From an uncultured bacterium (lineage in GTDB: Bacteria > Cyanobacteriota > Vampirovibrionia > Gastranaerophilales > Gastranaerophilaceae), in the NCBI GenBank assembly GCA_949284715.1, contig CASDWH010000039.1:1-56387 (forward strand): a DNA stretch of 56,387 bases, written 5' to 3'. Below the pieces are notes generated by a model that was not told the origin of the DNA, ran no database searches, and worked only from the letters and a program-made list of their open reading frames with translations. This document shows, one piece after another, positions 43,410 to 51,948 of the stretch. Both the position numbers and the translations under genes were made by a program. Numbering within the stretch: position 1 is the first letter of the stretch; the number at the start of each line of letters is the position of its first letter.

Positions 43410-44888
43410 ATGTACAGTTATCAAGTACCACCGAGCTATACAGTATCGGTTTCAATTGCTGCAACTCCCAGCGGTCTTGCAGATTACAACACAAATTCTA
43501 TTGCGATATTCACAAACGACCCTGCGGGATTTTCTGAGGCTTATCAGGCTTACATGACACCTGATGCAGTGTCAACGGACTTTGGCTCTGATTCGCTTAC
43601 TTACGCAATGGCAAACGCTTTGTTTACCCCTGTTCCGAACTTTAGAACAGGCGGCGGGTATCTTTATATATTTCCGTTCAAAGGCGTTAATGCTACCGCA
43701 GGAACATTGACAACCGCGGATATTTCAGCAAACATAACCAATTTTCAGGAAGTCACAAACGGCGTTTTAAACCTTACAATTGACGGCACCGTTACACAGG
43801 TTACGGGCCTTGATTTTTCAAGCGTTAAAACCCTTGCAGATGTCGTTACAGTGCTTCAAAACCAAAACTTAGATGTCTACATTGAAGCAACAGAAACGGC
43901 AATCAAATTTACATCAAAACGTTTCGGAACCGATGCAACCGTTACAATGGCGGAAGCAAGCGAGCCGGGCGACGCTACAGACCTTTACGGGGCAACTTAC
44001 TTCAACGGGGCAACTGCAACCCCGACAACAGGTACAAATGCAAGCGGTCAGACCTTAGCTGAAGCAGTAGCAGCAGCACAACAGCAAGTTTACTTTGGCG
44101 GGGTGCTGACAACTCAATATTGCGACAATGCAACAGTACAGGCAAACGCAGCAGCTATACAGGCGCTTGATTGTGATTACTTTGAAGTAATGACTTCACA
44201 AAAGAATATGGCCGTATTAGGTGCGGATATCAAAGCCGCAGGACTTGGCAAAACACGTTTACTTGAGCTATCAAACGGAGCGAAAGAAGCAAAAATCGCA
44301 ATTGCAACTTACGCAACTATTGCAAAATCCGTAAACTGGGATGGTTCAAATACAGCTAACACAATGAACCTGAAAACCCTCACAGGCTGCCTGCCTGATA
44401 ACGGATTATCTGACACTTACGTATTGTCTGCACAGACAAATGGCGTTGATATCTACGCAAACACAGGCGGTTTGAGCGTTGTTTATTCTAATGACAACAA
44501 CGGGTACACAGACACAATAGAGCTTGAGCTTGCATTTAAGAAAAAATGCGAGGTTGCATTATTTAATACGCTTAGACAAACTAATACTAAAATTCCTCAA
44601 ACTGAATCGGGGGTTGCTTTATTAAAGAACTCTCTGACCCAAGTATGTGAGCAATTTGTAACTAACAGGGCGATTGCTCCGGGAACTTGGAATACTCCAA
44701 CAAGTTTCGGAGACCCGGAATCTTTTAAACGCAATATTGAAGAAACCGGATATTATATTTACTCAATACCGATTTCGCAGCAATCACAGACAGATAGAGA
44801 AGCCCGAAAAGCTCCATTAATTCAACTTGCGATTAAACTAAGCGGTGCGTTCCATTTCGCAGAGCTAATTATTAATGTAGAAAATTAA
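43410..44888 (+). CDS. Contractile tail sheath protein (DUF3383-like)
   Basis: The 492 residues start with a beta N-terminus (VPPSYTVSVSIAATPSGLAD) and end RKAPLIQLAIKLSGAFHFAE, as in DUF3383 sheath proteins. AGGAGA precedes the ATG. The sheath polymerises around the tube and contracts on infection; its presence makes this a myophage. Confidence 0.88.
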   Translation: MYSYQVPPSYTVSVSIAATPSGLADYNTNSIAIFTNDPAGFSEAYQAYMTPDAVSTDFGSDSLTYAMANALFTPVPNFRTGGGYLYIFPFKGVNATAGTLTTADISANITNFQEVTNGVLNLTIDGTVTQVTGLDFSSVKTLADVVTVLQNQNLDVYIEATETAIKFTSKRFGTDATVTMAEASEPGDATDLYGATYFNGATATPTTGTNASGQTLAEAVAAAQQQVYFGGVLTTQYCDNATVQANAAAIQALDCDYFEVMTSQKNMAVLGADIKAAGLGKTRLLELSNGAKEAKIAIATYATIAKSVNWDGSNTANTMNLKTLTGCLPDNGLSDTYVLSAQTNGVDIYANTGGLSVVYSNDNNGYTDTIELELAFKKKCEVALFNTLRQTNTKIPQTESGVALLKNSLTQVCEQFVTNRAIAPGTWNTPTSFGDPESFKRNIEETGYYIYSIPISQQSQTDREARKAPLIQLAIKLSGAFHFAELIINVEN

Positions 44889-45531
44889 TACTTAATTGCT
44901 TTATCAAAGGGGACTCCTTTACAAATTCTCTGTCTTACTTTCCCATAACTTAAATGTAAAATTTCACACCATTCAGGCAGAGTATGGGTTTCCCCTTTAT
45001 AGGCAATTAATTTGTTATTTGTTCGGTTACGTTGTTGGGTTTTCATATCTACCCAACGGCAATTAGACGGCTCGTAATTTCCATTAGAATTTATACGGTC
45101 AATGGTTAAATCATCTTTATATCCATTAGCGATAGACCAATCATAGAAAGATTTAAAATCATTTTTCCAGCAAGAATATATTTTAATCCCTCTACCACCA
45201 TATTTAGGGAATGCTTTACAATTATTATTCAGACATCTTTTTTAATTCCACGCCATATACTATTTAAACGGGTATAAGATAATCCATGCGTTGTAGTATT
45301 TAGATTTTTTCTATCTTGTTCTTTTTTTAAACATCCACAAGACTTTGATGAACCATTTAATAACAAATCTTTCCTGACTACAATATTATTTCCACAATCA
45401 CATTTACACAACCAATAGGTTTTATGACCATTCTTTACCCCTTCTCTATTATACATTTCTTTTAAATGGTCAAGTTTAATTACCGTTAATCTACCAAATT
45501 TTCGCCCAGTAATATCAATTATTTTTTTCAT
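44885..45531 (-). pseudogene. HNH homing-endonuclease-like gene with a frameshift, inserted opposite to the tail genes
   Basis: The 5' frame (45531-45229) encodes MKKIIDITGRKFGRLTVIKL, a zinc-like part (CKCDCGNNI...SCGCL) and THGLSYTRLNSIWRGIKK, then stops. In the -1 frame the protein resumes RCLNNNCKAFPKYGGRG and carries the HNH-type motif TIDRINSNGNYEPSNCRWV and a DNA-binding tail, ending at 44885. The break lies at an A6 tract (45243-45238 on the minus strand); one more A would restore the frame. A ribosome site GGGAGG is intact. Free-standing HNH genes are common phage parasites. A ribosomal -1 shift is possible, but loss by indel is simpler. Confidence 0.75.
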
Positions 45532-45569
45532 AAATACAACCTCCCAGTTGTTAAATCCAAGTAATAAAG

Positions 45570-45622
45570 TGTGGGCAGGCGGTTGGATAGTCCGCTTTTC
45601 GTGTAGCTTTCACTAGCCCACA
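45570..45622. other. Nested stem-loop ahead of the tail tube gene
   Basis: TGTGGGC (45570-45576) pairs with GCCCACA (45616-45622) around an inner GCGG/CCGC stem (45579-45582, 45592-45595). It lies in the 130-bp gap between the HNH gene start and the tube gene. It could terminate, or be the recognition scar of the HNH element. Confidence 0.6.
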
Positions 45623-45664
45623 AAATAAGTATAACACAAACACGATAAAAAGGAGAATAAACTT

Positions 45665-46117
45665 ATGATTTACGCACTAACAGGGGCGGACGACCTTATA
45701 ATTAACGACCGCCCGATTACGGAATTTACAGACAATTCAACAATACAAATCACCTTCCCGAATGAGAAAGTAGGGGTGTCAACCGGTAAAAACGCGAATA
45801 CAGTATTTGCGACAAATGAACAGGGGCGTAATGTGCAGGTTGAGCTTAGGATACTTGCAGGCGGTAAGGATGACGCTTTCCTGAACGGCTTAGCTATTCA
45901 ACAGGAACGTGATTTACCGGCATTTACTTTAATGAACGGCTCATTCTCAAAACGTGTTGGTGACGGTTCAGGTAACGTGAAACGTATCAATTACACCCTT
46001 TTAGGCGGTGTAATCCGTCAGGGTATAGATACACAGGAAAACTTGACCGGCGACACAGAACAGGGAACAGCACTTTACAGAATGACCTTTGCACAAGGTG
46101 CAAGAGCAATTGTATAA
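45665..46117 (+). CDS. Tail tube protein (DUF3277-like)
   Basis: The 150 residues are beta-rich and start TGADDLIINDRPITEFTDN, with GRNVQVELRILAGGKDDAFL and FTLMNGSFSKRVGDG, typical of the tube proteins that accompany DUF3383 sheaths. AAGGAG lies about 11 nt before the ATG. It forms the inner DNA channel of the contractile tail. Confidence 0.8.
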   Translation: MIYALTGADDLIINDRPITEFTDNSTIQITFPNEKVGVSTGKNANTVFATNEQGRNVQVELRILAGGKDDAFLNGLAIQQERDLPAFTLMNGSFSKRVGDGSGNVKRINYTLLGGVIRQGIDTQENLTGDTEQGTALYRMTFAQGARAIV

Positions 46118-46128
46118 GGGGGCTTTAA

Positions 46129-46560
46129 ATGGAAATCATCACACAAAACTGCGGGAAAACTATTGATATAAGACCGGCAGGATTTCAAGATGCAATCAAC
46201 CTCAAAAAAGCTGTTGCAAAGTGCCTGCTTGACGCGGGAGTTGTTAAAAACCTTGATTTACAGGGGTTTGAATTAATTTTATTGATTGATAAAATAGCAG
46301 AAGTATTATTTACTGTAGAAAATTCAAACGAGGTAGAAAAAGCCCTTTTTGAATGCTTAAAATCCTGTTATCTTGATGATAACGGGGTTAAAATAAAAAT
46401 CACTCCGCCGCTTTTTGATGAAAAACCGGAATTGAGGGAGGACTATTACGAGATAGTTGTAAAGTGTGCGGAGGAAAATCTCCGCCCTTTTTTCAAGAGC
46501 CTCGTTACAGAGTTCAAAACCCGCTCCAATCGGAAAGCAAAAGGCCAGCAGTCCGAATAA
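46129..46560 (+). CDS. Tail assembly chaperone, short form (G-like)
   Basis: The 143 residues are mainly helical (NLKKAVAKCLLDAGVVKNLD). AGGGGG precedes the ATG. Located between tube and tape measure, it occupies the place of lambda G. The reading frame contains a TTTTTTC slip site at 46488-46494, from which a longer G-T form is made. Confidence 0.75.
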   Translation: MEIITQNCGKTIDIRPAGFQDAINLKKAVAKCLLDAGVVKNLDLQGFELILLIDKIAEVLFTVENSNEVEKALFECLKSCYLDDNGVKIKITPPLFDEKPELREDYYEIVVKCAEENLRPFFKSLVTEFKTRSNRKAKGQQSE

Positions 46561-46733
46561 CAGCAGGATTTGAAAGAATAGTCGCTAATACCCTTGCAAA
46601 AGCGGGGTATTTTGGCGGAAACCCCGAAAATGTTTATAAATCCCGAGTTGATATAGTGATTGACGCTTATAACTTTGAAAACTTTACACGGGATTACGAA
46701 AGCACCTTTTACGAAATAAATAAGGAGAAATAA
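46129..46733 (+). CDS. Tail assembly chaperone, -1 frameshift fusion (GT-like)
   Basis: Reading to codon TTC (ending 46494), then slipping back one base, gives 122 + 79 = 201 residues and ends at 46731-46733. The second part reads QEPRYRVQNPLQSESKRPAV, then ITAGFERIVANTLAKAGYFG and FTRDYESTFYEINKEK. The second frame has no good start of its own (only a GTG at 46464 without a ribosome site). The fusion would chaperone the tape measure, whose ATG overlaps this stop (TAATG). Confidence 0.7.
46488..46494 (+). promoter_or_regulatory. -1 ribosomal frameshift site TTTTTTC
   Basis: In the zero frame it reads T TTT TTC, a canonical X XXY YYZ slippery heptamer. It is preceded by C CCT, giving a second possible slip at CCCTTTT (46485-46491). 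Confidence 0.75.
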
Positions 46734-48322
46734 TGCCTTCACTTGGAGAATTGTTTATAGAGTTAGGCGTTGTCTGCGATGTAAAGCCGTTGGAAAAGGC
46801 TATAGGTACAATGAAAGAAGCCGTTAAGCAGATAGATGATGAAATCAAAGCAAATCAGCGGCTTTTAAAATATCTACAGGACATTAAAAACGCCCGTACT
46901 GCCGGAGAGAAAGCAACAATTAAAGAGAATTTTACAAACGAAATAAAAAAGCAAAAAATACTTGATGAAATCGACACAAACCAAAAGTCGGTTGACGGCA
47001 AAAAAGCCCTTGCTGCAAACATAGCAGGTGTTGTAAAAGGGGTGGTAGGATTTGTCGGAGCCTTGACTGGTGCTGCTATTGCGTTAAACAAATTCACAAA
47101 TGACCTTGTCGAGAGTAATCAAGCAATGCTTGACTTGACCCGTACAACAGATATTGCACTTGGAACATTCCAGAAATGGGGCAGTATCGGTAAAATGCTT
47201 GGGGTGAATAACGTTGAGCAGCAGCTCGAAGGGCTGAATCAAAGGATGTTTGATTTAATGCTGACAGGCGAAGGTGCAAGAGGTTTTCAGCTTGCAGGGG
47301 TAAACCCCGTAGGTCAGGATGCAGAAGGGGTGCTTGAACAGTTACGTAATCGAGTAAGCGGAATGAATGACACCACGGCCGCATATCTTTTACAGCAAAT
47401 GGGCTTAGACCCTAAAATGCTGCACCTGCTTAGGATGTCAAGGGCTGAATTTGAAGAACTCGGAAAGACTATAAAGAAATACCAGCTAACTGACGACCAG
47501 ACAAAACAAATTCAGGCAATGAATATACAGCTCCAGAGTGCCGGAATAAAGCTCAAATACCTAAAAGACAGAGCGGTACTTGCATTAATGCCCGCGTGGA
47601 CAAAATTTATTAAAAGCCTGGCAACAGTAACAGAAGGGTTCGCAACTACTGTAAAATGGGTTAGTGATTTTATAAATAAATCACCGGATTTACAAAACGC
47701 ATTAAAAGGTTTAGCCGCAGCACTGGCGATTGTCTTTGCTATAGTGCAGCCTTTATGGGCTGCATTTGCAGCACTTTATCTTATTATAGATGATGTGGCC
47801 GGATACTTTCAGGGTAAAGATAGTTTACTTGGCGCCGGGATTAATTATATACAGGATTATATTCAAGAATTAAAAGATAAATTCGGTGATTTAACTTTTG
47901 ATAAAGTAATACCACAAGTTACTCTTGATATTGGCGAGGTAATAATAAAAGCAGGTAAACTCACCTTTGCTAATTTCCAAAAAGTTTTAGACAAAAAATT
48001 TTTACAAGGGAACGCTCTTCCGCCGGTACTTGCAAGTTTTGAAATTTTATCTTTAGGACTGCGGGAAATGTATTCGCATATTCAAGAGACGACAACAACT
48101 GACGGCGCCGCTCCTGCCGGATATACAGGAATTGCACCAAATCTAAACAACGCTTTTGTTACTCCGCAAATGAACAGAAATATCACAAATTCTACATCAA
48201 ATATGAAGTATGATAATCGCAGTATTAGTCAGAATATCCAAATACAGACTTCACAGCCGGTTACTGATATCCAAACACAACTCACTTATGCAAGAAACGC
48301 TTTAAATTCAGGATGGGCATAA
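46733..48322 (+). CDS. Tail tape measure protein (short)
   Basis: The 529 residues begin with a coiled coil (about 15-85), a hydrophobic segment VVKGVVGFVGALTGAAIALN and a Mu-like tape-measure pattern (FQKWGSIGKMLGVNNVEQQL). A second hydrophobic stretch lies near residue 330 (GLAAALAIVFAIVQPLWAAF). At roughly 1.5 angstrom per residue the tail would be about 80 nm. The C-terminus is Asn/Thr-rich. Confidence 0.85.
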   Translation: MPSLGELFIELGVVCDVKPLEKAIGTMKEAVKQIDDEIKANQRLLKYLQDIKNARTAGEKATIKENFTNEIKKQKILDEIDTNQKSVDGKKALAANIAGVVKGVVGFVGALTGAAIALNKFTNDLVESNQAMLDLTRTTDIALGTFQKWGSIGKMLGVNNVEQQLEGLNQRMFDLMLTGEGARGFQLAGVNPVGQDAEGVLEQLRNRVSGMNDTTAAYLLQQMGLDPKMLHLLRMSRAEFEELGKTIKKYQLTDDQTKQIQAMNIQLQSAGIKLKYLKDRAVLALMPAWTKFIKSLATVTEGFATTVKWVSDFINKSPDLQNALKGLAAALAIVFAIVQPLWAAFAALYLIIDDVAGYFQGKDSLLGAGINYIQDYIQELKDKFGDLTFDKVIPQVTLDIGEVIIKAGKLTFANFQKVLDKKFLQGNALPPVLASFEILSLGLREMYSHIQETTTTDGAAPAGYTGIAPNLNNAFVTPQMNRNITNSTSNMKYDNRSISQNIQIQTSQPVTDIQTQLTYARNALNSGWA

Positions 48323-48325
48323 TAC

Positions 48326-49168
48326 ATGGCAGCACAAACATTATTATTAACAGGAGGCGCAACTGTATCAGCTATCGGCTCTGACCAAGCAGCAGTATCA
48401 GATTCATTATTGTTAAAAAGTTTTGCCGGCTTATATTTCGATATTGTTCGTGAACATTCAATATCCGTGCAAAACCAAATTACCGATAATTATATTGAAA
48501 ACAATACAGCGATTCAGGATCATATAGCCCAAACGCCAATTTTAGTATCATTGAGTGGTTTATCCGGGGAATTGGTTTATACTCCGCCCCAAGTAGTGCT
48601 AAATAAAGGATATTCAATTGTTAATACAGCTATACAAGGAATATTTAACAACGCCCAAATGGCAGATACAAATATTCTTACTGATAAATTAACCGTTATC
48701 CCCGCATTATTGCCGCCTGTAGATAATATAACGCAAACCGCAAAAAATACGGTTCAGTATATAGAGGCATCCGCAAAAAGATATATTAAAATTGTAAAAA
48801 ATTTTACATCGGATACGCAGCGCGAAAGCCGCTTACAGCAGATTTATAATGATTTAATAGAATTAAGGGGTAATAACGTATTATTGACAGTAGAAACACC
48901 ATATACAACATTTACTAATATGGCTATTCAATCTCTTATATTAAAGCAAGGGGAGTTAAAATATTCAACGGATATTGAATTAACCCTTAAACAAATCAAT
49001 TTTGCTCAAACTTATACAACACAGCCGGATACAAGCATTATGGCACAATATAACGCTATACCGAGAACAGAAGAAGCAAACCATGGCAAAGCGCAGGGGG
49101 TAACAGAGGATAATAGAACATTGTTAAAATCTATTTCAGGCGTTGAATATTCAGGCGTCAGGCGGTAA
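48326..49168 (+). CDS. Baseplate/distal-tail protein with Dit-like N-domain
   Basis: The 280 residues include HSISVQNQITDNYIENNTAI and AQTPILVSLSGLSGELVY, a pattern seen in Dit-like N-terminal domains of phage tail proteins, then a helical middle and a beta C-part (ELTLKQINFAQ). It follows the tape measure, as expected for the tube-to-baseplate adaptor. Confidence 0.65.
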   Translation: MAAQTLLLTGGATVSAIGSDQAAVSDSLLLKSFAGLYFDIVREHSISVQNQITDNYIENNTAIQDHIAQTPILVSLSGLSGELVYTPPQVVLNKGYSIVNTAIQGIFNNAQMADTNILTDKLTVIPALLPPVDNITQTAKNTVQYIEASAKRYIKIVKNFTSDTQRESRLQQIYNDLIELRGNNVLLTVETPYTTFTNMAIQSLILKQGELKYSTDIELTLKQINFAQTYTTQPDTSIMAQYNAIPRTEEANHGKAQGVTEDNRTLLKSISGVEYSGVRR

Positions 49169-49173
49169 TAACC

Positions 49174-49515
49174 ATGCAGAGAATAACAACTTTAACAAAT
49201 GAACCAAAACAAAGGCATCAGTTAGTATTAGATAATAATGAAACTGTAGATTTCAGGCTCTATTATTCAGCCCGCCAGCAATCGTGGTATTTTGATTTTA
49301 CATATAAGGATTTAATTTGCAACGGCTTAAAAGTTGTTCTGTCACCTAACAGCTTACGTTGTTTTAGGCGCATCATACCTTGGGGACTTGCTTTTTTGAC
49401 AGATGGATATGTTGAGCCGTTTCAATTAACGGACTTTTCAAGCGGCAGGGTTAAAATGTATGTACTTAACTCTGAAGATATAGAACTAATTGAACAAGAG
49501 GTTTTTGGCAGTTAA
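49174..49515 (+). CDS. Baseplate plug protein (cyanophage Pam3 gp18-like)
   Basis: The 113 residues (VDFRLYYSARQQSWYFDFTY, CNGLKVVLSPNSLRCF, IIPWGLAFLTDG) fit the small beta protein known from the Pam3 minimal baseplate and from many contractile phages of gut bacteria. It lies between the Dit-like and hub genes. The assignment rests on pattern and synteny. Confidence 0.65.
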   Translation: MQRITTLTNEPKQRHQLVLDNNETVDFRLYYSARQQSWYFDFTYKDLICNGLKVVLSPNSLRCFRRIIPWGLAFLTDGYVEPFQLTDFSSGRVKMYVLNSEDIELIEQEVFGS

Positions 49516-49517
49516 TA

Positions 49518-50900
49518 ATGCAGCTATTCAATGCAAGATACAGGGTAACAGTATATTCAAATACAGAAACAACTATTGTTGAGTATCCTATAACCTGTAA
49601 ATTTATTGTTGTGCGCGGCATATTTGCACAATCCAATAATGCAACTATTCAGCTTTATAATCTTGCGCCATCGACAAGAAATCAGATATTTAAAGATCAG
49701 CTAAATTTAAAGCTTGAAGATATGAAATATGTCCATCTGGAGGCTGGCTGGAACGGCTCAATGAGTATGATATTCAAAGGGCGAATATTACAAGCATATT
49801 CTTATAGAACCGGAGGACAAACCGATGTTATAACAGAGATACAAGCAGTCGCACTTGATATTTTTGATTGCCAAACTTCACATACCTTTGTAACCGGTAC
49901 TACTTTCAAAGATGCGTTAAAAACGATGGCGTCAGACATGCCAAATGTATTATTAGGAAATACAGGAACTTTAGAAGGCTATTTTCAAACGCCGACAACC
50001 TTTAATGGAATGGCAATTGATGAAATTAATAAATTGACGGGCGGTCATAGCTTTGTCGATAATGGAATCTTGAACACATTAATGTCAAATGAAGTTATTG
50101 ATGTGCCGGTACCAGTTATTTCTGATGATACGATTTTATTGGAAACGCCCAGACGGCGTGACGCTAATATAGAATTTAAAACTTTATTTTTACCTGATAT
50201 AATTGCGGGGCAGCTTGTGGAAGTGAAATCAGAGGTTCAAACACAGTTCAACGGGCAGTATAAATTAGTCGGATTTACACACGACTGCTTAATCTCTCCT
50301 ACACAGGCAGGCAACAGAACTACACAATTAGTTTTATGGGTAGGAGCGCTATTACCTAATTCTAATATGGCAATAACAGGGCAAACTCAAACACAACCGT
50401 TTATTAAGGTAAAAAATGAAGATACTACTACTGTTTTGACCACGCAACCTTCTGACGTTCAAGGGGTTTATAACTATATACAAAAAAATAATGGCAGTAT
50501 TCCAGGAACAAAAATAACTAAAAATGTTAGTTGGGAAGAAATGTTAGGTCATAACAACACAAATTCTGAAAGGAAAAGTGAGCTAACAATTGGGATATTG
50601 TCAAATGTATATAGTACGGCACAAACACTGCAAAGGTTTTTAAATGCATATTACCCCGGCAGGACAGTAACAATCACAAGCGGCTGGCGCTCTGTAAATA
50701 ACAACAGAAATTGCGGCGGCAAACCGACATCCAAACACCTGCAAGGACTGGCAGTAGATTTCAATGTAGGCGGGATATCTACATCAAGGCTTATTACAAC
50801 CCTAGCTTCAGCATGGAATGGATATGTTCAGGAATACCCAGGCAAAGGGATGTGCCATGCACAGCTTAATGCCGACAGAGGAAGAGTAAACGACATTTAA
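49518..50900 (+). CDS. Baseplate hub protein with C-terminal M15 peptidase domain
   Basis: Of 460 residues, the first ~300 are hub-like beta domains (FKGRILQAYSYRTGGQTDVI, IIAGQLVEVKSEVQTQFNGQ). The last ~95 form a D,D-peptidase fold: TSGWRSVNNNRNCGG, SKHLQGLAVDFNVGG and the final MCHAQLN provide the His, Asp and His zinc ligands of the M15_3 family. The enzyme would cut peptidoglycan cross-links during tail penetration, replacing the separate tail lysozyme of other phages. Confidence 0.8.
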   Translation: MQLFNARYRVTVYSNTETTIVEYPITCKFIVVRGIFAQSNNATIQLYNLAPSTRNQIFKDQLNLKLEDMKYVHLEAGWNGSMSMIFKGRILQAYSYRTGGQTDVITEIQAVALDIFDCQTSHTFVTGTTFKDALKTMASDMPNVLLGNTGTLEGYFQTPTTFNGMAIDEINKLTGGHSFVDNGILNTLMSNEVIDVPVPVISDDTILLETPRRRDANIEFKTLFLPDIIAGQLVEVKSEVQTQFNGQYKLVGFTHDCLISPTQAGNRTTQLVLWVGALLPNSNMAITGQTQTQPFIKVKNEDTTTVLTTQPSDVQGVYNYIQKNNGSIPGTKITKNVSWEEMLGHNNTNSERKSELTIGILSNVYSTAQTLQRFLNAYYPGRTVTITSGWRSVNNNRNCGGKPTSKHLQGLAVDFNVGGISTSRLITTLASAWNGYVQEYPGKGMCHAQLNADRGRVNDI

Positions 50901-50902
50901 GT

Positions 50903-51580
50903 ATGTTAATACCTAATAAATTTCAGCAATATACGTTACCGGCAGATTTAATCCAAACATTAATTGCCGCAGGCGAAAAAGCAGCAGCACAGATTAATTG
51001 TACAAGAATAGGTATAATTCAGGAATTTTACCCCGAAAACCTGACAGCACAGGTTAGGCTTGTCAATAAAAAGCTGACGGGGTTAAACCCTGACGGCTCT
51101 CAGGTTTTAAAGGAATACCCGCCGATATATGCCAAAGTCTGCTATTGCAACCCCTTTTGTACATTTCCGCTTACTCTGGGTATGGAGTGCGTGCTTTTAT
51201 TCAACGATAGAGAGATTGAAACGTGGTTTATTAATGGCGGCTCAAATATTCAGGCATACCCAAGAATGCACGACCTGACGGATGCAATTGCAATTGTCGG
51301 CATACGCTCGCTGCCCCAGATGATACAGATTTTAACAGACTGTCTGCATTTGTTCTACGGGCAATCTGATTTGCAGCTAAAAGCACAACAAGCAGTTTTA
51401 AATAGCCCTCAAATAGACTTAAATGGCACAAATGCGATAAATGCCGCAAGCGCAACAATAACACTTGAGGGCGATACGGTAAACATCAACGGAAACCTAA
51501 TTATCAACGGACAGGCATATACAGCACACAAACACACAAACAGTAACGAAGGAGCGCCCACAGGCGGTGTAATCCAATGA
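50903..51580 (+). CDS. Membrane-piercing baseplate spike (Gp138/gpV-like) with HxH tip
   Basis: The 225 residues have an OB-like N-domain (GIIQEFYPENLTAQVRLVNK, LTLGMECVLLFNDREIETWF), a repetitive beta-helix (NSPQIDLNGTNAINAASATI) and a tip with AHKHTNSNEGAPTGG. The HxH pair resembles the iron-binding apex of gpV-type spikes. The trimer punctures the outer membrane. It overlaps the wedge gene by 4 bp. Confidence 0.8.
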   Translation: MLIPNKFQQYTLPADLIQTLIAAGEKAAAQINCTRIGIIQEFYPENLTAQVRLVNKKLTGLNPDGSQVLKEYPPIYAKVCYCNPFCTFPLTLGMECVLLFNDREIETWFINGGSNIQAYPRMHDLTDAIAIVGIRSLPQMIQILTDCLHLFYGQSDLQLKAQQAVLNSPQIDLNGTNAINAASATITLEGDTVNINGNLIINGQAYTAHKHTNSNEGAPTGGVIQ

Positions 51581-51948
51581 GAATAAGAAACTTAGATTCT
51601 AGCGGAGATTGGACATTTGGACAATCACTATCAAATTATGTTCAAAACGAGAAAGCCGTTGAGCTTGATATAAAAATGCGGCTTAAAGAATGGTACGGTG
51701 ATTGTTTTTTTGCCCTGCGAAATGGAATTCCATGGCAAATGCGGCTTGGAGGCTTAAATCAAAAAGAGCTTTTGGATAGAGATATTTTAAACACTATCTT
51801 GAATACTGAGGGCGTGTTAAATGTGTTTGATTTTACAAGTTCAACAGACGGCCGGCGGTATAGGGCGCAATGCAATGTTTATACGCGGTATTCAAATGAA
51901 CTTTTATTTTTAAATATTGATTCAGAGGATTATTTGAATGGCAGATGA
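51577..51948 (+). CDS. Baseplate wedge protein (gp46/gp25-like)
   Basis: The 123 residues (LDSSGDWTFGQSLSNYVQNE, MRLKEWYGDCFFALRNGIPW, LLFLNIDSEDYLNG) fit the small Mu gp46/T4 gp25-like wedge family. It overlaps the spike by 4 bp and the J gene by 11 bp, in conserved order. Confidence 0.75.
   Translation: MRIRNLDSSGDWTFGQSLSNYVQNEKAVELDIKMRLKEWYGDCFFALRNGIPWQMRLGGLNQKELLDRDILNTILNTEGVLNVFDFTSSTDGRRYRAQCNVYTRYSNELLFLNIDSEDYLNGR

Noticed and set aside
46464-46733. Independent 89-aa gene starting at GTG 46464
   Set aside because: No ribosome site; the slippery TTTTTTC and the tail-chaperone context explain it better as the second half of a frameshift product.
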